A stretch of DNA of 64,000 bases, taken from NCBI GenBank assembly GCA_050950645.1, contig JBMNHZ010000011.1, positions 13,202 to 77,201 on the forward strand, in the 5' to 3' direction. A program made the translations under genes and the position numbers. Below the pieces are notes generated by a model, which was given only the letters and a program-made list of their open reading frames with translations, made no database searches and was not told where the DNA came from. The DNA comes from BRH-c25 sp012519325 (GTDB taxonomy: Bacteria > Bacillota > Clostridia > Lutisporales > Lutisporaceae). Below, one piece after another: positions 43,768 to 52,533 of this stretch. Position 1 is the stretch's first letter. Each line of letters begins with the position of its first letter.

Positions 43768-44078
43768 GTTTGAAAGCGAAAGATATTAATGAAAACACAT
43801 CTTGGAAGGATTTGACTCTCGGGTGTGCTATTTTCGAGCCTATGACATCGGCAGCCGTAAACACAGGAAATTGGAGAACGATGAAGCCCTCTTTTAATGA
43901 AGAAAAATGCAAGCAATGTCTGCTATGTGTGCCGGTATGTCCTGACTGCGCCATTCCGGTAAAGGATGGAAAAAGGACGGACTTTGACTTCTACTTCTGT
44001 AAGGGCTGCGGAATATGTTATAAGGTTTGCCCCTTTGGTGCAATTGAATTCAAGATAGATGATAAAAAGGAGGTGTAG
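43764..44078 (+). CDS. 2-oxoacid:ferredoxin oxidoreductase, delta subunit (ferredoxin)
   Basis: 104 residues. An N-terminal region (NTGNWRTMKPSFNEEKC) is followed by two [4Fe-4S] motifs, CKQCLLCVPVCPDCAI and CKGCGICYKVCP. It carries electrons from the TPP-bound radical in the beta subunit to free ferredoxin. The NTGxWRxxKP opening is typical of POR/VOR delta chains. It overlaps gamma by four bases and is followed by alpha after two bases. Confidence 0.92.
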   Translation: MSLKAKDINENTSWKDLTLGCAIFEPMTSAAVNTGNWRTMKPSFNEEKCKQCLLCVPVCPDCAIPVKDGKRTDFDFYFCKGCGICYKVCPFGAIEFKIDDKKEV

Positions 44079-44080
44079 GC

Positions 44081-45262
44081 ATGGGAATAAGAGAAAGACT
44101 TTCAGGCAATGAAGCAATAGCTATTGCATTTAAGCAGATAAACCCTGATGTAATGGGTGCGTTTCCTATTACTCCGTCAACAGAGATTCCCCAGTACTTT
44201 TCGCAATATGTGGCCAATGGAGAAGTAGACACTGAGTTTATTGCAGTAGAATCCGAACATAGTGCCATGTCAACCTGTATAGGAGCTTCCGCTGCAGGAG
44301 CAAGGGCAGTGACAGCAACATCCTCGGCAGGTCTTGCGCTTATGTGGGAGCTTTTATCGGTAGCAGCATCAGCAAGGCTTCCGATAACTCTTGCATGTGT
44401 CAACAGGGCATTGACGGGACCGATAAATATAAATTGCGATCACAGTGATTCCATGGGAGCAAGGGATACGGGATGGATACAACTATACAGCGAGAATAAC
44501 CAGGAGGCATATGACAACATGCTTCAAGCCATGAGAATAGGAGAAAACAGCAAAGTAATGCTTCCGGTAATGGTATGCCAGGACGGCTTCATAACAAGCC
44601 ATGCAATAGAAAATATAGAATTGCTGGAAACTGAAAAGGTAAAAGACTTTGTAGGAGAATACAGGCCTGAAAACTATCTGCTGAAGAAAGAAAACCCAGT
44701 GTCTGTGGGAGCATATGCTACAGCAGCATATTATATAGAAGCAAAGCGAGCCCAGGCACAAGCCATGATAAATGCAAAAGAGGTAATTTTAGAGGTTGCA
44801 GCCGAGTTTGAAAAGGTTACTGGAAGAAAGTACGGTTTCTTTGAAGAATATATGATGGAGGATGCCGAAGAAGCCATAGTGGTAATTGGCTCAACTGCGG
44901 GGACCGCAAAGGAAGCCGTTAGAATAATGAGAGAAGAAGGCAAAAAGGTAGGTTTAATTAAAATCCGTGTACTCCGTCCCTTCCCGATGAAAGAATTGGC
45001 AGCTGCACTGTCTCATGTAAAGTCAGTAGCAGTTATGGACAAGGCAGAAAGCTTCAGCGCATGCGGAGGGCCTTTGTTTGCCGAAGTGAGGTCAGCTTTA
45101 TATGACTGCAAGACAAGACCTTTAATGATCAATTATATATATGGCCTCGGAGGAAGAGATGTAACTGTAGAAAATATACAATACGCCTTTGAAAGCCTGA
45201 AGGAGATTAAGACATCGGGAGAAGCGGGAGAAACTTACAGATATCTCGGAGTAAGGGAATAA
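44081..45262 (+). CDS. 2-oxoacid:ferredoxin oxidoreductase, alpha subunit
   Basis: 393 residues: the POR N-terminal pyrimidine-binding domain (GNEAIAIAFKQINPDVMGAFPITPSTEIP, EFIAVESEHSAMSTCIGASAAGARAVTATSSAG) and domain II (about 255-390, VVIGSTAGTAKEAVR, KIRVLRPFP). It binds substrate and TPP together with the beta subunit. The YPITPSTEI-type motif is shared by POR and VOR, so sequence alone does not fix the substrate. The nearby PLP lyases make 2-oxobutyrate or pyruvate plausible. Confidence 0.92.
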   Translation: MGIRERLSGNEAIAIAFKQINPDVMGAFPITPSTEIPQYFSQYVANGEVDTEFIAVESEHSAMSTCIGASAAGARAVTATSSAGLALMWELLSVAASARLPITLACVNRALTGPININCDHSDSMGARDTGWIQLYSENNQEAYDNMLQAMRIGENSKVMLPVMVCQDGFITSHAIENIELLETEKVKDFVGEYRPENYLLKKENPVSVGAYATAAYYIEAKRAQAQAMINAKEVILEVAAEFEKVTGRKYGFFEEYMMEDAEEAIVVIGSTAGTAKEAVRIMREEGKKVGLIKIRVLRPFPMKELAAALSHVKSVAVMDKAESFSACGGPLFAEVRSALYDCKTRPLMINYIYGLGGRDVTVENIQYAFESLKEIKTSGEAGETYRYLGVRE

Positions 45263-45274
45263 GGAGGATAAGAG

Positions 45275-46210
45275 ATGAGTTATAATTTGAAAGAAGAAGT
45301 ACAAAAGTCCGAACGTTTCTCGGGGGGGCACAGAATGTGCGCCGGCTGCGGAGCACCGGTTGCCGTAAGAAGCGTACTGAGAGCCCTGAAACCGGAGGAT
45401 AAAGCAGTTGTATGCAGTGCAACAAGCTGTCTCGAAGTTTCTACCTTCCTCTATCCATATACAGCCTGGAAGGACAGCTTCATTCACAGTGCTTTTGAGA
45501 ACGCGGCAGCAACCATAAGCGGAGTTGAAACCGCCTATAATGTATTGAAAAAACGGGGCAAGATAGATGAAAACTACAAATTTATTGCCTTTGGGGGAGA
45601 TGGCGGTACTTATGACATAGGTTTTCAATCCTTGTCGGGTGCCATGGAAAGAGGACATGACATGGTTTATGTCTGCTATGACAATGAAGCATACATGAAT
45701 ACGGGAATTCAGCGTTCTTCCTCTACTCCGCATTTTTCGGACACAACCACATCGCCGGCAGGTAAGGTTATTCCCGGCAAAAAGCAGGTAAAAAAGGATC
45801 TTACCAAGGTTATCGCAGCCCACAATGTACCTTATGTGGCTCAAACCACCTTTATAGGTAATTTTAAAGATATAAGTGAAAAGGCTCATAAAGCGATATA
45901 CACTCCGGGTCCTGCATTTCTTAATATAATGGCTCCATGCCCGAGAGGCTGGAGATATCCTTCTGAGGACTTGATGGAGATCACAAAGGCGGCGGTAGAA
46001 ACCTGCGTATGGCCTTTATTCGAGGTAATTGACGGCAAGTGGATATTGAACTATACACCGAAGAAAAAGCTGCCTGTGGAGGAATACCTCAAAAAGCAAG
46101 GCAGATTCAGCCATATGTTTAAAAAAGGAAATGAGTGGATGATTGAGGCTTATCAGGCAGAAATCGACCGTAAATGGGAAGATCTTCTCTTTAACTGCAG
46201 CCGGGGATAA
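45275..46210 (+). CDS. 2-oxoacid:ferredoxin oxidoreductase, beta subunit (TPP-binding)
   Basis: 311 residues: GGHRMCAGCGAPVAVR with the cluster Cys pair, CSATSCLEVST, the TPP motif FGGDGGTYDIGFQSLSGAMERGHD and the NEAYMNTGIQRSSSTP loop. The STPHFSDTTTSPAGKV segment is typical of pyruvate-type beta subunits. The last gene of the operon, it is followed by a G/C hairpin (46216-46241). Confidence 0.92.
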   Translation: MSYNLKEEVQKSERFSGGHRMCAGCGAPVAVRSVLRALKPEDKAVVCSATSCLEVSTFLYPYTAWKDSFIHSAFENAAATISGVETAYNVLKKRGKIDENYKFIAFGGDGGTYDIGFQSLSGAMERGHDMVYVCYDNEAYMNTGIQRSSSTPHFSDTTTSPAGKVIPGKKQVKKDLTKVIAAHNVPYVAQTTFIGNFKDISEKAHKAIYTPGPAFLNIMAPCPRGWRYPSEDLMEITKAAVETCVWPLFEVIDGKWILNYTPKKKLPVEEYLKKQGRFSHMFKKGNEWMIEAYQAEIDRKWEDLLFNCSRG

Positions 46211-46215
46211 AAAAC

Positions 46216-46241
46216 AGGGGGCACGTATCCCTCCGTGCCCC
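46216..46241 (+). terminator. Hairpin after the oxidoreductase operon
   Basis: GGGGCACG pairs with CGTGCCCC around an 8-nt loop. It lacks a clear U-tract, so termination may be partial. Confidence 0.5.
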
Positions 46242-46255
46242 TATCTTCAAAAGCA

Positions 46256-46296
46256 AAACCGGGATAACTTTGGGATTATAAAATATACTTAACCCG
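46256..46296 (+). promoter_or_regulatory. Second copy of the putative enhancer site
   Basis: AAACCGGGATAACT at 46256-46269 is identical to the 14-mer at 42967-42980. The inverted half-site TTAACCCG is at 46289-46296. It lies 64 bp upstream of the sigma-54 promoter at 46360. Confidence 0.7.
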
Positions 46297-46359
46297 CTTT
46301 GGCAGCAACTATGATTAATCTATCAGGGCTTGAAAAGGTCAATATATGGATTTTATAAA

Positions 46360-46377
46360 TTGGCATAATAATTGCAT
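46360..46377 (+). promoter_or_regulatory. Sigma-54 promoter of the B3/4-HAD-lyase unit
   Basis: TTGGCATAATAATTGCAT is a close match to the -24/-12 consensus: GG at 46362-46363 and GC at 46374-46375, exactly 10 bp apart. It drives at least the B3/4 gene and probably the HAD and lyase genes after it. Confidence 0.85.
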
Positions 46378-46485
46378 AAAATAAATGCAACAATATTATA
46401 GTATGCAACAATAAAACAAAGGAATGGAGGGCTGCCTATAGATAAGGTGCATAAAAACAACTCATTGTTAACGGAGGTAAGGACT

Positions 46486-47148
46486 TTGACCAACATATAT
46501 ATTTCTGAAAAATTAAAAAATGCATGCCCTGATATAGTGCTTGGATGTATTCAGGCAGACGTAAGCCTAAAGAAAATAGATGAAAAACTATTCGAAGAAA
46601 TCAAAATGTTTTGCAGGCAGATAAATGAGAGTACATACATGGAGCAAATTGCAAATATGCCTGAAATTATTGATGCAAGAGAAGCATATAAGCGTTTGGG
46701 CAAAAGTCCCAGCCGGTACAGGGTCTCTTCAGAAGCGCTGTTGCGCAGGGTAGTTCAGGGAAAGGGACTATACCAGATTAATAATGTAGTAGACATAAAC
46801 AATCTGGTTTCGCTGAAATCCCGCTATTCTGTAGGCACATACGATCTTGACAAGCTAAAGCCGCCCATATCTTTTACTGTTGGCGGAGAAGGGCAGACAT
46901 ATAAAGGTATAGGTAAAGAGATGGTAAACATTGAAAACATGCCTGTTTTCGCTGATTCTGAAGGTAATTTCGGAGGCCCTACAAGCGATTCTGAAAGAGC
47001 CATGATAACAATGAATACATCGAAAATACTGATGAATATCATTTCATTCAGTGGTGACAAGGGAATAGAGGGATATATTAATTATGCAAGTGAGCTTCTA
47101 GTAAAATATGCAGAAGGCAAAGAGATAAAAACCAGCATAGCAAGGTAG
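46486..47148 (+). CDS. Stand-alone B3/4 (tRNA-editing-like) domain protein
   Basis: About 221 residues from TTG 46486, which has GGAGG eight bases upstream; GTG 46447 is a weaker alternative. The B3/4 fold of PheRS-beta editing modules is recognised from REAYKRLGKSPSRYRVSSEALLRRV, LYQINNVVDINNLVSLKSRYSVGTYDLD and the C-terminal GGPTSDSERAMIT. Stand-alone B3/4 proteins are poorly characterised; hydrolysis of mis-aminoacylated tRNA is one idea. Placement behind a sigma-54 promoter with amino-acid lyases suggests it limits misuse of an unusual amino acid, which is inference. Confidence 0.8.
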   Translation: MTNIYISEKLKNACPDIVLGCIQADVSLKKIDEKLFEEIKMFCRQINESTYMEQIANMPEIIDAREAYKRLGKSPSRYRVSSEALLRRVVQGKGLYQINNVVDINNLVSLKSRYSVGTYDLDKLKPPISFTVGGEGQTYKGIGKEMVNIENMPVFADSEGNFGGPTSDSERAMITMNTSKILMNIISFSGDKGIEGYINYASELLVKYAEGKEIKTSIAR

Positions 47149-47294
47149 AAAATTTATTGGTATTTTATGAATATTACGTAGAAATGGATGCAATATAAGA
47201 AGTTATGGTATATAATATAAATGTGGTTTACATAAAATTGTCAAAGAAAAAGCATTTTATATATCGGAACTCAAAATAAGGAGGAAAGAAATAA

Positions 47295-47975
47295 ATGATA
47301 AAGCCAAAAGCAATTACTTTTGACTGTTATGGCACATTGATTGACTGGGAAGGAGAAATACAGAAATTTTTCAAAGAGGTTCTTACCGGTCACGGTATAA
47401 TTGGCGTTGATATCGTAGCTTTGCAAAGACATTGGGAAAACGTACAGTTCGAATATATTCAAGAGCAATATCGCCCCTATAATGAAATACTCAAGAATAC
47501 CTTACCCATGGCTTTCAGAGATTACGGATATCCTTTCAGTCCGAGTGATTGTATGAAATTCTCAGAATCCATGGGAAAATGGCAGCCCTTCCCGGATACA
47601 AGAGATGCTTTGCTCGAACTGAAAAAGTATACAAAAATAGCATTGATAACAAACACCGATAATGAAATAATCAGGGAAACAGTCAAACAAATCGGTGTGG
47701 AGTTTGATGAGATTATTACAGCGGAAGATGCGGGAGCATACAAACCCAGCCATAAAGGGTTCCACCTGGCGCTCAAGAGGCTTGGATTGGATAAGTCGGA
47801 AGTGCTTCACGCCGGATTCGGATTCAAATATGATGTGGTGCCTGCAACAGAACTGGGCTTTGAAACCTGTTGGATAAACCGCTATGGTGAAGTTCGCCCG
47901 GTAAATGTAAAAGAGACATATCTCGTTGGTGATATGAAAACCTTTGCCACACTGGTTAAGGGCATGTGCTTATAA
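47295..47975 (+). CDS. HAD-family hydrolase (haloacid dehalogenase type II-like)
   Basis: 226 residues. Motif I is FDCYGTLIDWE with the nucleophile Asp, motif II ALITNTDNEI and motif III KPSHKGF. Motif IV is altered, reading HAGFGFKYDVVPATELG where GDS..ND is usual: the second acidic pair is reduced to one Asp. The cap region (DIVALQRHWENVQFEYIQEQ) resembles (S)-2-haloacid dehalogenases. True activity is probably phosphatase- or dehalogenase-like on a small acid. Ribosome site AAGGAGG. Its 27-bp gap to the first lyase suggests an operon. Confidence 0.82.
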   Translation: MIKPKAITFDCYGTLIDWEGEIQKFFKEVLTGHGIIGVDIVALQRHWENVQFEYIQEQYRPYNEILKNTLPMAFRDYGYPFSPSDCMKFSESMGKWQPFPDTRDALLELKKYTKIALITNTDNEIIRETVKQIGVEFDEIITAEDAGAYKPSHKGFHLALKRLGLDKSEVLHAGFGFKYDVVPATELGFETCWINRYGEVRPVNVKETYLVGDMKTFATLVKGMCL

Positions 47976-48001
47976 TAAAAATGTGATTATGGAGGCTAAT
48001 T

Positions 48002-49183
48002 GTGGAAAAGAAATTTATGACTAAATTGACCCATTTGGGAACAGAAATTAATATGCCTGCTGCTTCTAAGCCAAAGGTAGCACCCTTGTATATGAATGCA
48101 GCATATTGTTTTGAAGATGCCGAAACTTTGGAAGCGTTAGGCAAAAATGAAATAAAAGGATATCTCTATGGGCGTACAAGCAATCCTACCAATGATTGCC
48201 TGAGAGAGATCCTGACAGCTATAGATGAAGGCGAGGATTCACAGGTATATTCAAGCGGAATGGGCGCAATATCAATGGCTGTCATGACACATGTCAAGGC
48301 AGGAGATCATGTTATCGTCAACAAAGTAATATTTGGGACAAGCTATAAGCTATTCAGAGCTGAATTACGGGATAAATACGGTGTGGAAGTAAGCTTTGTA
48401 GACTTTCAAAATGATGACATAGAAAAGTATTTTAAAAAGAATACAAAAATGGTCTATATGGAATCAATAGCAAACCCAATCATAGATGTAATTGACATAA
48501 GAAAGATAGCAAAAATTGCCCATGAGCATGATTGTCTTCTTGTTGTAGATAATACCTTTGCAACACCTATTGTTTGCCAGCCAATAACCCTTGGAGCCGA
48601 TATGGTGGTATACAGCGGAACAAAGTTTATGTGCGGACATAGTGACATCCTGGCAGGAATAATCGTTGCGAATAAAAAGTCAATGATAGAAAACATAACT
48701 GATGTAGGACATTCATACGGACCGATAATGAGCCCCTTTGATGCATGGCTCATGATAAGAAGCCTCAGAACACTAGAAATCAGATTAAGACAGCACTGCA
48801 GCAATGCAATGAAAGCGGCAGAATTCTTTGAAGGACACAAAAAAGTAGTGAGGACACTTTATCCGGGACTTAAGAGTTCACCTGTACATTCTCTGGCAAC
48901 AGAAATTTTCAACAACGGACTTTATGGCGGAATGGTCAGCATAGATCTTGGAAGTGAGAAAAATGTAAATTATGTTATTCGAAATCTTAAATTGACGAAA
49001 CTGGTTCCAAGCCTTGGGGCATTTTCAACCACAGTAAGTGATACCAAGACATCCCATGGCGCAATGACAAAGGAAGAGCGGGATAAATCAGGGCTTTCCG
49101 ATGGACTCCTGAGAGTATCCATTGGCCTGGAAAATGTAGAAGATATTATAGCGGATTTTGATGCAGCCTTGTCAAAGATATAA
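48002..49183 (+). CDS. Cys/Met-metabolism PLP enzyme 1 (gamma-lyase-like)
   Basis: 393 residues from GTG at 48002 with GGAGG upstream. A fold-type I enzyme of the MetC/MetB/MGL family: PLYMNAAYCFEDAE, YLYGRTSNPTNDCLREIL, YSSGMGAISMAVM, VVDNTFATPIV and SGTKFMCGHSDILAG with the Schiff-base Lys at about residue 208. The C-terminal LGAFSTTVSDTKTSHG is typical. The position of the MGL active-site Cys could not be confirmed. A lyase acting on methionine, homocysteine or cysteine would yield a 2-oxo acid and ammonia for the upstream oxidoreductase. About 45% of motif residues are shared with the next gene, so they are paralogues. Confidence 0.85.
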   Translation: MEKKFMTKLTHLGTEINMPAASKPKVAPLYMNAAYCFEDAETLEALGKNEIKGYLYGRTSNPTNDCLREILTAIDEGEDSQVYSSGMGAISMAVMTHVKAGDHVIVNKVIFGTSYKLFRAELRDKYGVEVSFVDFQNDDIEKYFKKNTKMVYMESIANPIIDVIDIRKIAKIAHEHDCLLVVDNTFATPIVCQPITLGADMVVYSGTKFMCGHSDILAGIIVANKKSMIENITDVGHSYGPIMSPFDAWLMIRSLRTLEIRLRQHCSNAMKAAEFFEGHKKVVRTLYPGLKSSPVHSLATEIFNNGLYGGMVSIDLGSEKNVNYVIRNLKLTKLVPSLGAFSTTVSDTKTSHGAMTKEERDKSGLSDGLLRVSIGLENVEDIIADFDAALSKI

Positions 49184-49215
49184 TGATCAAATAATTAGAA
49201 AGAGGGGTTATATTA

Positions 49216-50412
49216 ATGTTTAAAGAAACGGACAAAAAATTCAAATTTGAAACTGAAACACTAAGAAAAGGTGCGTATGTTGATTTTCCGGTTGACAATC
49301 CTGAATCGATGCCGATTTACCTGACAACAGCATATAACGTAGAGGATTTGGATGACCTGCAGGCCAGGTATGATGCAAAGGGATACTGCTATAACAGAAA
49401 CAGAAACCCAAACCGCGGTGCGCTGATCAACCTGATGACATACCTTGAGAACGGCGAAGCCTCTATTGCTTGCAGCTCCGGTATGGCAGCCATTTCTACC
49501 GCTATTATCTCCAATGTAAAACAGGGGGATCATATTCTATCCGATAAGACGCTTTACGGCGAAACAATTGAGTTGATTGAGGACTTGCTTGGCAATTTTG
49601 GTGTTGAATCCACATTTGTTGATTTTACTGATTTAAATGAGGTAAAAGCAGCTGTAAAGCCGAACACAAAGCTGTTATATGCAGAAACCATAGCAAACCC
49701 GATGATAACAGTACCTGATATAGGTGCAATTGCAAAGATAGCCCATGAAAACGGGGCCATATTGGTTGTTGACAATACTTTTATGACAGCATATGGATTT
49801 AAGCCCTTGGACCATGGCGCAGATTTGGTGGTTAACAGTTTGACAAAATTTGCAAACGGCCATAGTGATTCGGTTGCAGGTTCCGTTACAGGCTCCCAGA
49901 AGTTGATCACCAAGGCTCATGCCCTGCAGGTGCTTGTTGGAAGTTCTCTTGACGCATTTACTGCATGGCTGGTACAAAGAGGTATACGTACACTGAATTT
50001 AAGATTGAAAAAACAGATGGAAAATGCTTTGGCTTTGGCAAAAGCTTTGGAAAAAAGCCCATATGTACTTAAGGTCAATTATCCCGGGTTGGAAAGCCAT
50101 CCACAGCATGAATTTGCAAAAAAGCAGTTCCCGAAAGGGTTCGGCGGCATGCTGAGCTTTGTAATGCCGGATGACAGAAAGAAGATTAATGAGTTTATGC
50201 GGAAGTTGAATCTTGCTCATTATGCAATGACCCTGGGCGGATACAGAACAACTCTGTCCCACCCTGTTATGTCTTCCCACTCAACTGTCCCTGAGTCTGT
50301 CAGACGTGCTATGGGAATCACCGACGGTCTGATGAGAGTATCTATCGGTATAGAAGATACAGAGGATCTTGTAAATGATTTCATCCAGGCATTGGAAGTA
50401 TTTAAGAAATAA
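49216..50412 (+). CDS. Cys/Met-metabolism PLP enzyme 2 (gamma-lyase-like)
   Basis: 398 residues, start ATG 49216 after AGAGGGG. Same family as the preceding gene: PIYLTTAYNVEDLDDLQARY, YNRNRNPNRGALI (Arg/Asn in place of GRxxNPT), CSSGMAAIST, VVDNTFMTAYG and NSLTKFANGHSDSVAG with the Schiff-base Lys at about residue 211. The C-terminus reads TLGGYRTTLSHPVMSSHS. The altered YNRNRNPNR substrate loop suggests a different specificity from paralogue 1. The two may form a heteromer or act on different sulfur or hydroxy amino acids. Confidence 0.83.
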   Translation: MFKETDKKFKFETETLRKGAYVDFPVDNPESMPIYLTTAYNVEDLDDLQARYDAKGYCYNRNRNPNRGALINLMTYLENGEASIACSSGMAAISTAIISNVKQGDHILSDKTLYGETIELIEDLLGNFGVESTFVDFTDLNEVKAAVKPNTKLLYAETIANPMITVPDIGAIAKIAHENGAILVVDNTFMTAYGFKPLDHGADLVVNSLTKFANGHSDSVAGSVTGSQKLITKAHALQVLVGSSLDAFTAWLVQRGIRTLNLRLKKQMENALALAKALEKSPYVLKVNYPGLESHPQHEFAKKQFPKGFGGMLSFVMPDDRKKINEFMRKLNLAHYAMTLGGYRTTLSHPVMSSHSTVPESVRRAMGITDGLMRVSIGIEDTEDLVNDFIQALEVFKK

Positions 50413-50860
50413 GTTTATCAAAAATGCAAGCAACTGAAGCTCCATGCTTAATGAGAGAAGTTCATTTGCTTGAAAAGATAATAGGGAGAAATATGGTTAG
50501 GCCGGAAAACTAACCTATTTCTCCATATCTAACGATTAAAGTGTAGTGCTTATTTTCATATTTACAAGCATCATATACAGGCGAAGCCCGACTAAAGTCT
50601 TAATCCAATAATAGCTGCAATATGCAATATAATATCATTTTTATTACGGCGATATTACACGTTATTGTGAATATCAGCTTTATTCGGATACTTCATATTC
50701 GCTTCAGTTATCATCATAGAAACATAATTGAAGGTTACAATTGATACAGGCAGCTGCAATCAAATAAACATAGAGTAGATGAAATCAAGAGAGCGGCGAT
50801 TGAAAAAGAAGCTGCGGAAATCATTTGCAACAAATAACAGAAAAAAGAGGAGGAAAAAAG
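50413..50860 (+). other. Intergenic region with a long hairpin
   Basis: 448 bp without a supported gene. GGAGAAATATGGTTAG (50485-50500) pairs with CTAACCTATTTCTCC (50510-50524) and probably ends the lyase transcript, though a T-run is lacking. The remaining 330 bp are A/T-rich. I see no -24/-12 element and no copy of the ACCGGG site here, so the ABC operon seems to be outside the sigma-54 control. GAGGAGG before 50861 is its ribosome site. Confidence 0.5.
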
Positions 50861-52414
50861 ATGAAAAAAAGATTAGCTGCTATGTTGCTGTGTTTGGCAA
50901 TGGTATTTGCTACCCTGACGGGGTGCGGAACCAGTGATACCAACACAAATACCGATTCCACACCAGATACTGCCACCTCCGCCGGAGGCACGCTGAACAG
51001 CGTGGAGGGATACGCGTATGCATCCCTGGACCCTCATAAGGAGTACTACTCCTGGCACGATCAGAAGTACGGCTTGACAGAGTCCCTTTTCCGGCTTTCG
51101 GACGATATGAAGGTTGAGCCATGGGTGGCAAAGAGCCTGGATATTGAGGGCAATGTGGCAACACTGACCCTGAATGACGGCGTATGTTTCTCCAACGGCA
51201 ATCCACTGACTGCCGACATGGTGAAACGTAACCTGGAACGCATGGCGGAAGTCAACGTTAGATTCAGATTTATCAGTAACTTTAAAATGGAAGCCAAAGA
51301 TGATAAGACGCTGATAATCAACATGCCCAGTCCTATGCCAACCTTGAAAAATGAGATGGCTAGCCCTGAGTATAGTATGGTTGATCTGGACAATACTACC
51401 GATATAGACGAAAACCCCATCAGTACCGGCCCTTTCGTTGTTGAAAAGTTCATCCCCGAAGGCGATGTAAGCCTGGTGCGTAATGAAAAATATTGGGGCG
51501 GCAAAGTAAATCTGGACGCTGTTAAGTTTTATTCTATGCGTGATGCACAGTCTAGACTGATGGCTATGCAGAATGGTGAAATTGATGCTTATGACAGCCT
51601 TTCTGCCACCGACATCGAAATTTTCAAGGCTGACCCCGACCAGTATCAGCTGTTCACCGTTCCTTCACAGGCGAGAACCTACATGTTCATGAAACCCGAC
51701 AGGATTCCTGAAAGCGTCCGCAAGGCTATCATTTTGGCTATAGACCGTGATGCCATTTGTGCCTTCATGGGCGGCGTGCTGTCTCCTACTTACGGTGTTT
51801 TTGACGAAAATGTAGCATACGGTAAAGTAAAGATTCCAAAAATGGACTTAGCTAAAGCCAAAGAGATTATTGAAGCTGATGGTTACAAACTTAACAGTAA
51901 TAATGTCTATGAAAAGAACGGTAAGCCCATTCCTGCAATTGGCTTGTACTGCTATTCAGGCCGTAACATAGGTGATATGGCAGTTCTGATTCAGGAGCAG
52001 CTTGCTAAGTTTGGCATTCCTACTGAGATTAAGCTGGTTGAAGACCCAGACGGGACATATATGACCGACAAAGACTTTGATATTTGCTTTTACCGTATGA
52101 CCACCGATAAGACAGCCGATCCTATGACCTTTATCGACACCGTACTCAAGTTCGGTGCCCACCAAGATATTATAGGTTACGGCAGCGAAGAAATTGACAA
52201 AGAGATTGAGACACTGCGTTTTACCGTGGATCCTGAGAAGCGCGCAGAGCTTGCCAACAAAATGTTGCAAGACTTCTTTGATGCCAATGTTTTCGTCCCA
52301 TTAGTTACCTATAATAGAAACGTAGTACTGCGTACCGGCGTTACCAATTTCTCCGAGAAAAACCCTTACGAGTTTTATCAAGTTAACGCCAACACTACTG
52401 CTGCTAAGAAATAA
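50861..52414 (+). CDS. Peptide/nickel-type ABC transporter, substrate-binding lipoprotein
   Basis: 517 residues from ATG 50861 (GAGGAGG upstream). Lipoprotein signal MKKRLAAMLLCLAMVFATLTGC with lipobox Cys near residue 22, then a Thr/Asp-rich linker. SBP_bac_5 fold: YGLTESLFRLSDDMKVEPWVA, ITVRLNDG-like TLTLNDGVCFSNGNPLTADMV, STGPFVVEKFIPEGDVSLVRNEKYWGG and ADGYKLNSNNVYEKNGKP. The NikA/DppA group binds di- or oligopeptides, nickel chelates or other small solutes. No His pair diagnostic for nickel is obvious. It is first in a five-gene importer operon behind the lyase genes. Confidence 0.88.
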   Translation: MKKRLAAMLLCLAMVFATLTGCGTSDTNTNTDSTPDTATSAGGTLNSVEGYAYASLDPHKEYYSWHDQKYGLTESLFRLSDDMKVEPWVAKSLDIEGNVATLTLNDGVCFSNGNPLTADMVKRNLERMAEVNVRFRFISNFKMEAKDDKTLIINMPSPMPTLKNEMASPEYSMVDLDNTTDIDENPISTGPFVVEKFIPEGDVSLVRNEKYWGGKVNLDAVKFYSMRDAQSRLMAMQNGEIDAYDSLSATDIEIFKADPDQYQLFTVPSQARTYMFMKPDRIPESVRKAIILAIDRDAICAFMGGVLSPTYGVFDENVAYGKVKIPKMDLAKAKEIIEADGYKLNSNNVYEKNGKPIPAIGLYCYSGRNIGDMAVLIQEQLAKFGIPTEIKLVEDPDGTYMTDKDFDICFYRMTTDKTADPMTFIDTVLKFGAHQDIIGYGSEEIDKEIETLRFTVDPEKRAELANKMLQDFFDANVFVPLVTYNRNVVLRTGVTNFSEKNPYEFYQVNANTTAAKK

Positions 52415-52533
52415 TCATCAAAGATAATATTCTAATTTGAGAGGCGCCGCAGATGGATCCGCCAAGTATTTGCGAGTCTGTCTGCGGAGAGCCTTTTAAA
52501 GTCTAGCTATTTATTAACAAAGGGGTGTAGGGC

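Noticed and set aside
45122..45889. Minus-strand frame of 255 codons across the alpha and beta subunit genes
   Set aside because: It spans two conserved genes antisense, and nothing in it resembles a known family.
50413..50860. Possible third sigma-54 promoter or enhancer before the peptide importer
   Set aside because: No GG-N10-GC element and no ACCGGG half-site could be found in this interval.
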